A stretch of DNA of 64,000 bases from Microvirga soli (GTDB lineage: Bacteria > Pseudomonadota > Alphaproteobacteria > Rhizobiales > Beijerinckiaceae), in the NCBI RefSeq assembly GCF_016734765.1, contig NZ_JAERQE010000021.1, forward strand, positions 1 through 64,000, read 5' to 3'. The position numbers were made by a program, and so were the translations under genes. The notes beneath the pieces were generated by a model. That model searched no databases. It saw only the letters and a list, made by a program, of their open reading frames with translations, and was not told the origin of the DNA. Shown here piece after piece: positions 44,314 through 52,690 of the stretch (its first letter is position 1; the number at the start of each line of letters is the position of its first letter).

Positions 44314-45369
44314 TTACACGCCGTCCCTCTTCAGCCCGCCTGAGTCCACACCGCCCGTCTGGGCACTACCGGTGCCGATCGAGCCTGCGGAGGACGCGGG
44401 GCTGCCGGCCGGGAGCGTTCCGCCCGGCTGCAGGGGCGTCGAGAGACCCGAGGGAGCGCGGGGCGGGTTGGCCGACGAGAACCAATTGTCGTCCGAGGGG
44501 CTGACACCGGGAGCCGGCGCGGTTCCGCTGCCTGCGCCGTGCAACAGGGCATCATCGGCCTGGGCACCCTGCCCCGGCTGGCCGCTCATCCGGCTGGGAG
44601 ACGTTGTGGAGGCTGAAGCCGCCGATGCTGCGCCGGCTCCGGTATATGTCCGCACCCCGGACGCCCCCTGCCCCATGCCGCTGCGGCGCGATCCCTCGAG
44701 GCTGCGGTCGATGACGCCGCTCTCGAGGGGGAATGGCGGCTGCGGACGGCGCGGCGCTGCACGCATGGGCTGGCTCTGCCGCGATCCCATGGAGTCTGAC
44801 CGGTTCATGCTCCACAGCAGGGCGCCGGCCCCGACGGCCATCGCGCCGGCCAGCACACCGAAGACCGTGCCGGTGGGCAGGCCATAGCGGCTCGGCATCA
44901 TGGCTTGCGGCATGTGCCAGCGGCTGGATTCATAGGAAGCGATGCGCTCGCGCTCATAGTCCCGCTGCAGGCTCTTGAGCTCGCTGGGCGAGAAGACGCC
45001 GCGGGCGACGATCATCACCCCGTTCTCCTCCAGGGTGAAGGCATGCCGGATGGAGCCGGTCAGATCCTTGAAATCCAGCGCCCAATCGTGACTGTCCTTG
45101 TCAGGCCGCGCGGCGAGCTCGTCGACTTGGCGCAGAATCTCGTCCTGCTTGCGCTCCAGTTCGGCCACATAGCTGGACGTGCGCTCATGATGGGCCAGGG
45201 CGGGATAGAGCACGTTCTGCTGCGCCGCAACATGCCGCTCCAATTCGTCCTGGAGATCCGCAAAGAGTTCAGCCCGGCTGTTGGGCCCACTGCTCGTGGC
45301 CTTCAGCACCTCGCGGCAGAGCTCCTCGATATTTGCGTGATCCGACATGACCATTTGCCATAGGTCCAT
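44314..45369 (-). CDS. Hemerythrin HHE-domain protein with membrane segment and long disordered tail
   Basis: The 351-aa protein has an N-terminal hemerythrin-like four-helix bundle (about 1-135; MSDHANIEELCREVL, LERHVAAQQNVLYPAL with the HxxxE-type iron ligands) and a TM helix (about 165-185, TVFGVLAGAMAVGAGALLW). A Gly/Ser/Pro/Ala-rich low-complexity tail runs to the end. Hemerythrin-like domains bind O2, NO or iron via a di-iron site. The topology places the bundle on the cytoplasmic side if the tail is outside. I know no close named family. Confidence 0.75.
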   Translation of the reverse strand: MDLWQMVMSDHANIEELCREVLKATSSGPNSRAELFADLQDELERHVAAQQNVLYPALAHHERTSSYVAELERKQDEILRQVDELAARPDKDSHDWALDFKDLTGSIRHAFTLEENGVMIVARGVFSPSELKSLQRDYERERIASYESSRWHMPQAMMPSRYGLPTGTVFGVLAGAMAVGAGALLWSMNRSDSMGSRQSQPMRAAPRRPQPPFPLESGVIDRSLEGSRRSGMGQGASGVRTYTGAGAASAASASTTSPSRMSGQPGQGAQADDALLHGAGSGTAPAPGVSPSDDNWFSSANPPRAPSGLSTPLQPGGTLPAGSPASSAGSIGTGSAQTGGVDSGGLKRDGV

Positions 45370-45596
45370 GGGAAGCCTCCTCTTGAGCCTTTGCCTCGAT
45401 CAGGATGAACGGATTGGGCGGGCGGCTGTTCCGGCAGGAGCGCTCCTTTGGGGAAAGCCGCTACGGAGGAGTCGCAGGCCTGCAATCCTCTACTGACAAG
45501 GCTTCGCCGAACTTGCTATGGAAAGGCCACGACCGGATCCGCCCGTTTTGAGGGCGTGATGCTTTGAGTGAAGAACGCCGAGGAGCATGGGAATCG

Positions 45597-46598
45597 ATGA
45601 ACGCACAAGCACAGCAGGACGCCCTTCGCTCCATCCCGCCGGGGCTTCCCACCTATGACGACGTCGTGGCGGCCGCCGGGCGCATCGAAGGGGTGGCTCA
45701 TCGCACGCCGGTCCTCACCTCCCGCACGGCCGACGAGCAGACGGGCGGCACGCTGTTCTTCAAGGCAGAAAATCTCCAGCGTGCGGGCGCCTTCAAGTTC
45801 CGCGGCGCCTACAATGCCATCGCGCAGCTGTCCCCGGAGGCGAAGGCGCGCGGCGTCGTGGCCTTCTCGTCGGGCAACCACGCCCAGGCCATTGCCTATG
45901 CCGGGCAGCTTCAGGGCGTGCCCACCGTCATCATCATGCCGCAGGATGCGCCGGCCATGAAGGTGGCGGCCACCAAAGGCTACGGCGGCGAGGTCGTGCT
46001 CTACGACCGCTACACGGAAGACCGCGAGGCCATCGGGCGCAGGCTCTCGGAGGAGCGCGGCCTCACCCTCATCCCGCCTTACGACCATGAGGATGTGATC
46101 GCCGGCCAGGGTACTGCCGCCAAGGAACTGTTCGAGGAGGTAGGCTCTCTCGACATGCTGTTCGTCTGCACAGGCGGCGGCGGCCTGCTGGCCGGCTCGG
46201 CGCTCGCCGCCAGGGCGCTCTCGCCCGAGTGCCGCATCTATGGTGTCGAGCCGGAGGCGGGCAACGACGCGCAGCAATCGTTCCGCTCAGGGACTATCGT
46301 CAAGATCCCGGTCCCTACTACCATCGCCGACGGAGCGCAGACCACCTATATCGGGTCCAAGACCTTCCCGATCATGCGGGCCCTCGTCGACGACATCCTC
46401 ACCGTCTCTGACGCGCAGCTCATCGACACCATGCGGTTCTTCATCGAGCGCATGAAGATCGTGGTCGAGCCCACGGGCTGCCTGTCGGCGGCAGCGGCTT
46501 TGAACAACCTCGTGACGTGCGAGGGCAAGCGCGTCGGCATCATCATCAGCGGCGGCAATGTGGACCCGAGAGCGCTGGCAGGGTTTCTCGCGGTTTAG
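45597..46598 (+). CDS. PLP-dependent threonine/serine dehydratase
   Basis: The 333-aa enzyme has the PLP Lys in GAFKFRGAYNAI, the SSGNHAQA phosphate loop and the GGGGLLAGSAL glycine loop, with SGGNVD near the C-terminus. It lacks the ACT regulatory domain of biosynthetic IlvA, so it looks like a catabolic-type serine/threonine dehydratase or a serine racemase homologue. I prefer ATG 45597 after GAGGAG; a TTG start at 45564 is possible. The gene stands between hemerythrin and a REP-like cluster. Confidence 0.85.
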   Translation: MNAQAQQDALRSIPPGLPTYDDVVAAAGRIEGVAHRTPVLTSRTADEQTGGTLFFKAENLQRAGAFKFRGAYNAIAQLSPEAKARGVVAFSSGNHAQAIAYAGQLQGVPTVIIMPQDAPAMKVAATKGYGGEVVLYDRYTEDREAIGRRLSEERGLTLIPPYDHEDVIAGQGTAAKELFEEVGSLDMLFVCTGGGGLLAGSALAARALSPECRIYGVEPEAGNDAQQSFRSGTIVKIPVPTTIADGAQTTYIGSKTFPIMRALVDDILTVSDAQLIDTMRFFIERMKIVVEPTGCLSAAAALNNLVTCEGKRVGIIISGGNVDPRALAGFLAV

Positions 46599-46618
46599 AG
46601 AGACGGCTCTCCGCAGAT

Positions 46619-46856
46619 GTCATCCCGGACGCCGCAGGCGAGCCGGGATCGTCTGACGAGTAAAGCACTGTCATCCCGGGGCGCGCAGCGGAGCCCGGGA
46701 TCCATACCCGCTGACGATGGAGAACGAAGCGCGACGCTGCTCGCTCTCTTCTGAAATGTCCTGTTTATGCATCCCCGCCTGCGCGGGGATGACAATGTGG
46801 AGATTCCGGCGCTCCATCCTGAGAACGATCCCGGATCGGCTTCGCCGTCCGGGATG
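46619..46856. repeat. Cluster of four REP-like palindromes
   Basis: Four GC-rich imperfect palindromes with a shared ATCCCGG/CCGGGAT core occur in a 292-bp non-coding gap: about 46621-46650, 46672-46712, 46771-46790 and 46828-46855. They resemble repeated extragenic palindromes common in Rhizobiales. Their units alternate in length and in GC balance. Confidence 0.7.
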
Positions 46857-46890
46857 CCAGGAACATCCCTTCGATGAGGATCTCAGATTC

Positions 46891-47565
46891 CTATTGCGGG
46901 CTGGCCCGCACCAGAACAGCCATGCCGTCGTGATCGCCGGTGGTGAATTTGGGATCGTCGATGAGCGCGTTGTTGAGATTGACGAAGCCGCTCACCTTGT
47001 AGGCGGCGCTACGATCAAGTCTCTGCGTGAAGTCGTCCCGCGCCCGGTTGAACGAGCCATATTGGTGCGGCGGATCGCGGATGAGATCCACCTCCTCACG
47101 GCTGAAGGCGCCGGTGAACAGGTAGGCTTGTCCGGATAGATACGGCCCGAAGATGCGGCCGTGGTTGTTGCTCACCTCGAAGATGTCGTTGGAGAAGGCA
47201 TCATCTCTGCCCTGCGGCAGCTGCGCATGAAGCTCGCCGCCGATGAAGCCCTGATATCCTGCCGAGTGGCCAAAGCGGATGGGATAACCGGCATGAGCCG
47301 CGGCAGCGATCAGGCGCGCCTTGGCGTCCTGTGCGCTTGAGGCTCCCTCATCGATGATGATGACGTTGATCGGCTCGCGCAGGTTCTTGCCGCGGTAGAT
47401 TTCACCGAGCCAGTCGGACGGAACGCCCTTGGCCGTCAGCATCCATTTGCCGATGGCGGGCAAGCCCTCGGGCGTCGCGACATCCGCGCCCTGCTGCGCC
47501 TGAGCCCATGGTGTGGCGCTCAGCGCGGCGCAGAGAACAAGCACTCGGAAGCGGCTGCGTCCCAT
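46891..47565 (-). CDS. Periplasmic hypothetical protein
   Basis: A 224-aa protein with a Sec signal peptide (cleavage after about AQAQ, residue 24) and a mature domain containing PINVIIIDEGASSAQDAK, GYQGFIGGELHAQLPQG and NHGRIFGPYLSGQAYLF. The last motif and the HxYGSFNRARDDF near 165 weakly recall the C-terminal domain of LssY-type proteins, but I do not claim it. It lies beside a REP cluster and a methyltransferase gene. Confidence 0.6.
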   Translation of the reverse strand: MGRSRFRVLVLCAALSATPWAQAQQGADVATPEGLPAIGKWMLTAKGVPSDWLGEIYRGKNLREPINVIIIDEGASSAQDAKARLIAAAAHAGYPIRFGHSAGYQGFIGGELHAQLPQGRDDAFSNDIFEVSNNHGRIFGPYLSGQAYLFTGAFSREEVDLIRDPPHQYGSFNRARDDFTQRLDRSAAYKVSGFVNLNNALIDDPKFTTGDHDGMAVLVRASPQ

Positions 47566-47624
47566 TCGCCCTCCTGAAAGACTGCATCAGGAGAGCACGA
47601 TCACGGCAGGGAGGCTATGGCTTT

Positions 47625-48407
47625 TCAGGATGAGGCTTTGACCGCAAGGACGGCGTAGCGATGCTGGGTCGCCCGCTCGAGCCCTTTAAGGAGCGGCAGG
47701 TTCTTCGCCTGCTCCCGATGGATCGGCTTCAGGTTATGGTCAATCGTGATCTCGGCAAAACCTGCCTCCCGCAGCAGGTTTGCCACCTCACCGGCGCGCG
47801 CTCCCTTCGAGAAATACACCCGCCTCAGGATGCGCTCGTGCGTTTCGCGCATGGCGTTGGGGGCATGCGGGGCTCCCGCAAGCCCCGGCACCAACTTCTC
47901 GACGAGCCGGATCAAGCGCTTGACCAGCGTGTCCGACACGAAGTCGCCATCGACGATGAGGAGGCGCCCGCCCGGCTTCAGGAGGGAGTACCATTCCCGA
48001 AACGCCGCTTTCGGGTCGACCAGCGTCCACACCAGATGGCGCGTGACGAGCACGTCGTAGCTTTCCGGCTTTTCCAGAGTTCTCTCGGCATCGCCTATGA
48101 CGAAGCGGATATCGGCGCCGCGCCGGGCCGCCTTCGCGCGCGCCCGGTTCAGCATCGCCTCCGACCAGTCGAGGCCGGTCACATCAAAGCCGAGACCATG
48201 CAGCAGATGGGAGATTACCCCGGTGCCGCTGGCGAGATCGAGCGCCCGGCGCCCCTCGCCTGATCCGAGATGACGCAGGAACAGGTCGCGCCATGCCTGC
48301 CGCTCGCCTTCCGAGAAAATCTCGTGCCCTACCTGCTCGTCGAAGGTTGCCGCACGTGCCGACCAATAGTCGCGGATCTCGTCCCGGAGCGTGTAGTTCG
48401 CGTTCAT
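47625..48407 (-). CDS. Class I SAM-dependent methyltransferase
   Basis: The 260-aa enzyme has the SAM motifs LDLASGTGVISHLL, VTGLDWSEAML and VLVTRHLVWTLVDPKAAF, then GGRLLIVDGDF. The N-terminal region (YTLRDEIRDYWSARAATFDEQVG) resembles small-molecule methyltransferases. Divergent from an iron-type ABC importer 210 bases away, it may methylate a ligand of that importer, though that is only a guess. ATG 48407 is used. Confidence 0.8.
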   Translation of the reverse strand: MNANYTLRDEIRDYWSARAATFDEQVGHEIFSEGERQAWRDLFLRHLGSGEGRRALDLASGTGVISHLLHGLGFDVTGLDWSEAMLNRARAKAARRGADIRFVIGDAERTLEKPESYDVLVTRHLVWTLVDPKAAFREWYSLLKPGGRLLIVDGDFVSDTLVKRLIRLVEKLVPGLAGAPHAPNAMRETHERILRRVYFSKGARAGEVANLLREAGFAEITIDHNLKPIHREQAKNLPLLKGLERATQHRYAVLAVKASS

Positions 48408-48617
48408 GAGAAGCTCGTGATGAAGATGAATTCCGGCGCTCCTCTACGAGCAAACCCAGAAGACGTCAAATTGGAATTGCTGTAAACTGCAGAATAGAAC
48501 GATTTTAAACTGTACTTCTACTGTTTTTAACTGGAGTAATTCTAAAAAATATTGCTTGCATGACTATGGGATCAAACCTAGGAGAAGCCCGCTTTCCCAA
48601 CCGCTGCGAGGCGCATC
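48408..48617. promoter_or_regulatory. Divergent promoter region, methyltransferase / iron-type ABC importer
   Basis: A 210-bp AT-rich region. Near 48532 the stretch ACTGGAGTAATTCTAAA matches 12 of 17 positions of the Irr iron-control element TTTAGAATNNTTCTAAA as I recall it. This would suit iron regulation of the importer, but the match is imperfect. Confidence 0.35.
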
Positions 48618-49754
48618 ATGCAACTCTCCAAACTGGTATTCGGTGCCGCCCTGGCGCTCGTCGGGCTCCTGCCCGTTCCCTCCTCCGCCGCCGACAAAAT
48701 CACCGTCACGGACATCACCGGTCGCAAGGTCGAGGTGAAGGCGCCGGTCGAGAAGGTGATCCTCGGCGAAGGCCGGCAGATGTATTTCGTCGCCACCCTC
48801 GACACGGACCAGCCGTTCAAGCGCGTGGTCGGCTGGCGCGACGACCTGCAGAAGGCGGATCTCGACGGCTACAAGGATTATCTCGCCAAGTATCCGCAGA
48901 TCGAGAAGATCCCGACCTTCGGCGGCTTCAAGGAAGGCACCTTCGACGTGGAGCAGGCGGTCGCGCTCAAGCCCGACGTGATCCTCCTCAACATTGAAGC
49001 CAAGACAGCCACCGACGACGCCAAGCTCATCGAGAAGCTCGCCAAGATCGACATCCCGGTGGTGTTCGTCGACTTCCGCGAGAAGCCGTTCGAGAACACC
49101 GATGCCAGCATGCGCCTCATCGGCAAGCTGTTCGGCAAGGAAACCCGCGCGGAAGAGTTCATCGCTTTCCGGAAAGCACAGATCGACCTCGTGACCGAGC
49201 GCATCGCCAAGGCCAATCCGGCAAAGCCCCTGGTGATGGTCGAGCGTGCCGGCGGCTATTCCGACGATTGCTGCATGTCCTTCGGCAACGAGAACTTCGG
49301 CAAGTTCGTGGAAGTAGCCGGCGGTCAGAACATGGCTGCCAAGATCATTCCCGGCACCTTCGGTGTCGTGAATCCTGAGCAGATCATCGCGGCCAATCCC
49401 GACCACGTCATCGTCACCGGCTCGAACTGGGAACTCTATGTGCCCGGCGGAGCCTGGGTCGGCGTCGGTTCCGGTGCGGACAAGGCGAAGGCTCGCAACA
49501 AGCTCGCGGCCCTGATGAAGCGTCCCGCCTATACCGGCGTGAAGGCCGTGAAGGACAGCAAGGTCCACGCGATCTGGCACCAGTTCTACAACAGCCCGTA
49601 CCAGTTCATCGCCATCCAGGCGATGGCCAAGTGGCTGCACCCAGAACTGTTCAAGGACGTGGATCCGGATGCCACCATGAAGACGCTCTACGAGCGCTTC
49701 CTGCCCGTGCCCTACAAGACCGGCTACTGGGTTTCCCTCACCGACAAGGAATAG
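48618..49754 (+). CDS. ABC transporter substrate-binding protein, iron-siderophore/cobalamin type
   Basis: The 378-aa protein has a signal peptide (about 1-25, ending SSAA), and a type III periplasmic binding fold with the linking helix (ITDITGRKVEVKAP, DVILLNIEAK). It includes an unusual DDCCMSFG cysteine pair. It belongs to the Fe3+-hydroxamate / heme / cobalamin receptor group; ligand unknown. The next two genes encode the permease and ATPase, so it forms a three-gene importer. Confidence 0.88.
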   Translation: MQLSKLVFGAALALVGLLPVPSSAADKITVTDITGRKVEVKAPVEKVILGEGRQMYFVATLDTDQPFKRVVGWRDDLQKADLDGYKDYLAKYPQIEKIPTFGGFKEGTFDVEQAVALKPDVILLNIEAKTATDDAKLIEKLAKIDIPVVFVDFREKPFENTDASMRLIGKLFGKETRAEEFIAFRKAQIDLVTERIAKANPAKPLVMVERAGGYSDDCCMSFGNENFGKFVEVAGGQNMAAKIIPGTFGVVNPEQIIAANPDHVIVTGSNWELYVPGGAWVGVGSGADKAKARNKLAALMKRPAYTGVKAVKDSKVHAIWHQFYNSPYQFIAIQAMAKWLHPELFKDVDPDATMKTLYERFLPVPYKTGYWVSLTDKE

Positions 49755-49758
49755 GCTC

Positions 49759-50823
49759 TTGGCCCACTCCCCTGCCATCGCCATGGCCAAAGGACGCGGT
49801 GCCTACCGCGTCCTCGTGCAGCGCAAGAAGCTCGTGCTTCTTGTGCTTGCTGTCGTTCTCGTCCTCTCCGTCATCGCCGATCTGGGCTTGGGACCTGCGC
49901 GCTATTCCATGCGCGAGGTGGTTCTGGCCCTCTTGGGTTCGCCGGAGGTCACGGAGCAGGTCAGCGTCGTGATCTGGGACATCCGCATGCCGGTGGCCCT
50001 TATGGCGGTGGTCGTCGGCGCGGCTTTGTCCGCGGCCGGCGCGCAGATGCAGACCATCCTCAACAATCCGCTTGCCAGCCCCTTCACGCTCGGCATCTCG
50101 GCAGCCGCGAGCTTCGGCGCCTCCGTCGCTCTCGTGTTCGGCATTGGCTTCCTGCCTTGGGCCATCGACTACATTGTGTCGATCAACGCGCTGCTCATGG
50201 CCATGGCTGCGGCCCTGTTCATCCATTTCATGAGCCAGAAGCGCGGCGTCACCGTCGAGACCATTGTGCTGCTGGGCATCACGCTCGTCTTCACCTTCAA
50301 CGCGCTGCTCGCGCTGGTGCAGTATCTCGCCTCGGAACAGGCGTTGTCGGCCGTGGTGTTCTGGACCATGGGCAGCCTTACCCGCGCCACATGGCCGAAG
50401 CTCGCCATCACCACGGCGGTGGTCGCGGTTTCCTTGCCGCTTTTCATGCGTCGCGCCTGGGCCCTTACCGCGTTGCGGCTCGGTGACGACAAGGCGGCGA
50501 GCTTCGGCGTCAATGTGCGTTGGGTCAGGCTCGAGACCATGATGGTCATCAGCCTGCTTGCCGCCGTACCCGTGGCGTTCGTGGGCACCATCGGCTTCAT
50601 CGGATTGGTCGGCCCGCACATTGCCCGCATGCTGGTGGGCGAGGATCAGCGTTATTTCCTGCCGGCCTCGGTGCTGTCGGGTGCCGCGATCCTGTCGCTC
50701 ACGTCCGTCATTAGCAAATCCATCGTGCCCGGCACGATCTTTCCCATCGGCATCATCACGGCGCTGGTGGGCGTGCCGTTCCTCTTCAGCCTGATTATGT
50801 CCACCCGGAGACGCGCATGGTAG
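49759..50823 (+). CDS. Iron-type ABC transporter permease (FecCD family)
   Basis: A 354-aa FecCD permease with about 10 TM helices and the family motifs VVVGAALSAAGAQMQTILNNPLASPFTLGIS and GTIGFIGLVGPHIARMLVG (EAA-like loop). It forms the membrane channel for the binding protein upstream. The stop overlaps the ATPase start by 7 bases, so the genes are translationally coupled. Length fits a single-copy FecCD permease. Confidence 0.93.
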   Translation: MAHSPAIAMAKGRGAYRVLVQRKKLVLLVLAVVLVLSVIADLGLGPARYSMREVVLALLGSPEVTEQVSVVIWDIRMPVALMAVVVGAALSAAGAQMQTILNNPLASPFTLGISAAASFGASVALVFGIGFLPWAIDYIVSINALLMAMAAALFIHFMSQKRGVTVETIVLLGITLVFTFNALLALVQYLASEQALSAVVFWTMGSLTRATWPKLAITTAVVAVSLPLFMRRAWALTALRLGDDKAASFGVNVRWVRLETMMVISLLAAVPVAFVGTIGFIGLVGPHIARMLVGEDQRYFLPASVLSGAAILSLTSVISKSIVPGTIFPIGIITALVGVPFLFSLIMSTRRRAW

Positions 50824-51587
50824 CGACCCTGCAATTGACCGATGTCGGCGTCCGCTACGGCAAGCAGGAGGTGCTCTCCGGCGTGACCACGCCGGTGCTG
50901 AAGGGCGGCGAGGTGACGGCGGTGATCGGCCCAAACGCGGCCGGCAAGTCGAGCCTGTTCCGGCGCATCGCCGGCCTGCTCGACGGGCCGGGCAACATTC
51001 GCATCGACGACGTCGCTTTGAGGCCCGGCCCGAGCCCTGTCTGCTACATGCCGCAGGACACCTCGGTGAACACGGTGCTGACGGTCTATGAATCCGTGCT
51101 GCTCGCCCGCAAGCAGGGTGCACCGCGCAAAGTCAGCGACGAGGATCTCCAGGAGGTCGACCGCGTGCTCTTCAGCCTGCGGATCGAGGCCATCGCCTTC
51201 AAGGGCCTCAATGAGCTCAGCGGCGGGCAGCGACAGCTGGTGTCGCTTGCGCAGGTGCTCGTGCGCGAGCCGAAGATCCTTCTGCTGGATGAGCCGACCA
51301 GTGCCCTCGACCTGCACAGGCAGGTGGAGGTGCTGGCGCTCATCCGCTCGCTCGCCCGAGATCGGGGCATCTGCGTGGTGCTTGCCATTCACGATCTCAA
51401 CCAAGTTCTGCGCGTTGCCGACCGGGTCATGGTGATCGATGCAGGCACCATGGTGAACTGTGGCCCCGTGGAGACGGTGATCACCCCGGCCCTCCTCCAG
51501 AATATCTATCGGGTCGACGGGCGGATCGAGCGCTGCTCGCGCCTGTGCCCGCACGTGATCATCGACGGGCCGCTCGAACTTGCGTGA
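50817..51587 (+). CDS. Iron-type ABC transporter ATP-binding protein
   Basis: The 256-aa ATPase has Walker A GPNAAGKSSL (Ala in place of the usual Gly), Q-loop MPQDTS, signature ELSGGQRQLVSLAQ, Walker B ILLLDEPTSALDL and H-loop AIHDLNQ. It powers the importer of the upstream genes. The ATG at 50817 overlaps the permease end by 7 bases. Confidence 0.93.
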   Translation: MVATLQLTDVGVRYGKQEVLSGVTTPVLKGGEVTAVIGPNAAGKSSLFRRIAGLLDGPGNIRIDDVALRPGPSPVCYMPQDTSVNTVLTVYESVLLARKQGAPRKVSDEDLQEVDRVLFSLRIEAIAFKGLNELSGGQRQLVSLAQVLVREPKILLLDEPTSALDLHRQVEVLALIRSLARDRGICVVLAIHDLNQVLRVADRVMVIDAGTMVNCGPVETVITPALLQNIYRVDGRIERCSRLCPHVIIDGPLELA

Positions 51588-51710
51588 GATGGGACGTCGT
51601 TAGCTTAAACCGCCGGTCGCCACGCTCAGCATGCTGAGGCGGCAACTGGATAGCCTCGCGCCAGCCCGCCTGGGTATAACGGGACCCTGTCGAATCATGG
51701 AAGCCCGTGC

Positions 51711-51971
51711 ATGAGCCTTGGACTGACTGAACGTCGATCGGACGAGCGCTTCGCCACCGTATTGAATGGGTGGATCAGGGATCCGAAAAGCATGGTGCGG
51801 ATCGAGTGCTCCGTATGGGATCTGTCGCAATCAGGCGTGCGCCTGGTCATTTCCGACTGTGCCGATGTTCCCCTGGAATTCGAGCTTCAGATCCCCGGGG
51901 CTGGAGCAACGGCCATGACACGGCTGGTGTGGACGGACGGAACCCATTACGGGGCGCGATTTACGAGTTAG
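51711..51971 (+). CDS. PilZ-domain protein (c-di-GMP effector)
   Basis: An 86-aa single PilZ domain, with the RxxxR motif (RRSDER) near residue 9 and DLSQSG (DxSxxG) at 37-42, and a C-terminal GARF strand. Both c-di-GMP-binding motifs look intact. The GGDEF-EAL enzyme at 18513-20786 could supply the ligand. Its stop codon (TAG) is the first three bases of a palindromic repeat (51969). Confidence 0.82.
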   Translation: MSLGLTERRSDERFATVLNGWIRDPKSMVRIECSVWDLSQSGVRLVISDCADVPLEFELQIPGAGATAMTRLVWTDGTHYGARFTS

Positions 51972-52035
51972 AGCATCGTGCGGATGCAGAGGGCCGCATC
52001 AGTGAAGAGTGGATCCGGTTTTCCATTTGAGCGAT
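51969..52035. repeat. Decayed AGAGCATCG repeat module
   Basis: The stretch TAGAGCATCGTGCGG and TGGATCCGGTTTTCC...GCGATGG repeats module A of the element at 3137-3275, with decayed right arm. The PilZ stop codon is its first three bases. Confidence 0.65.
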
Positions 52036-52050
52036 GGTCCAGTCTGACAA

Positions 52051-52263
52051 TCACCCTTCAAGAGTTGATACACGGGTGATTTCATCTCGGACGATCCGAG
52101 CTATTTTCACCCCGATCCCAGGCAATTGTTCGAGCTGATCCGCAACCGCCCTAAGCTGCTCAAGGGTTGTGATGCCTTCGTCCCTCAAGCTGTTCCAAGC
52201 CGAGAGAGGGAGAAGAAGATCTTTGATGGGACCTCCCCAGCGCTCGTTGAAGTGATTCGGCAT
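52051..52263 (-). CDS. Small helix-hairpin-helix protein, RNA polymerase alpha-CTD-like
   Basis: A 70-aa protein that corresponds to a single pair of HhH motifs: LPLSAWNSLRDEGITTLEQL and QLPGIGVKIARIVRDEI. That matches the fold of the RNA polymerase alpha C-terminal domain (which contacts UP elements) and the HhH of nucleases. No other domain is present. The surrounding 51.9-54.6 kb region looks accessory. Function is not known; DNA binding is a likely property. Confidence 0.65.
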   Translation of the reverse strand: MPNHFNERWGGPIKDLLLPLSAWNSLRDEGITTLEQLRAVADQLEQLPGIGVKIARIVRDEITRVSTLEG

Positions 52264-52690
52264 GTCTTTTCCCTCTAGGTTGACCTTGCTGCCCTAGCCT
52301 GGGAGTGGGACTCATAAGCTTCGGCCGAGCTGCGCCAATTACATTAACTTAAGTTAAATTTAAGATGGTGTGTGAGAAAGCACTCAGGCTTCCCGGTCCC
52401 GAAGCGGGTGCAAATGGGCATTGCGTGCGGTTTGCGGCCAATGTGGCTGATGGCAGCTGCCTCACGGGCGGCAACATGATCTTCACGCGGCGACACCACC
52501 ACCACCTCCGAACTCTCACCGGCCAGCCCGTCAGCACGTGATCCGAGGAATGGCGGATCGAGGACAAGGGCTGAGCCGCCCCGTGCGCTCAAGCACGCCA
52601 CTCTTCCGTAAGGGAAGATAATCCTTTATGTGGTTCTACTCTGAGTGGGGCCGAATGACTGGATCGAGATAGATCCTCCGGGGGCACATT
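52264..52690. other. Non-coding interval with a broken gene remnant
   Basis: 427 bases with no intact gene. They include an 82-base remnant (52489-52570) of the 88-aa gene at 54006. The reverse-strand ORFs 52344-52601 and 52349-52567 are translations of that remnant on the wrong strand. The remaining sequence shows no promoter or hairpin I can support, except the RTX gene's own upstream flank. Confidence 0.55.
52489..52570 (+). pseudogene. Fragment of a copy of the 54006-54272 gene
   Basis: The sequence from GGCGACACCACC to GGATCGAGGACAAGG matches 54019-54101 with a few substitutions. It has one inserted base (CTCTCACC for CTCACC) that breaks the frame. There is no downstream continuation of the gene. 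Confidence 0.75.

Noticed and set aside
52344..52601. Minus-strand ORFs sharing sequence with another ORF at 54011-54286
   Set aside because: Both are reverse-strand readings of the 54006 gene and its remnant, so the similarity reflects the remnant, not a second gene family.
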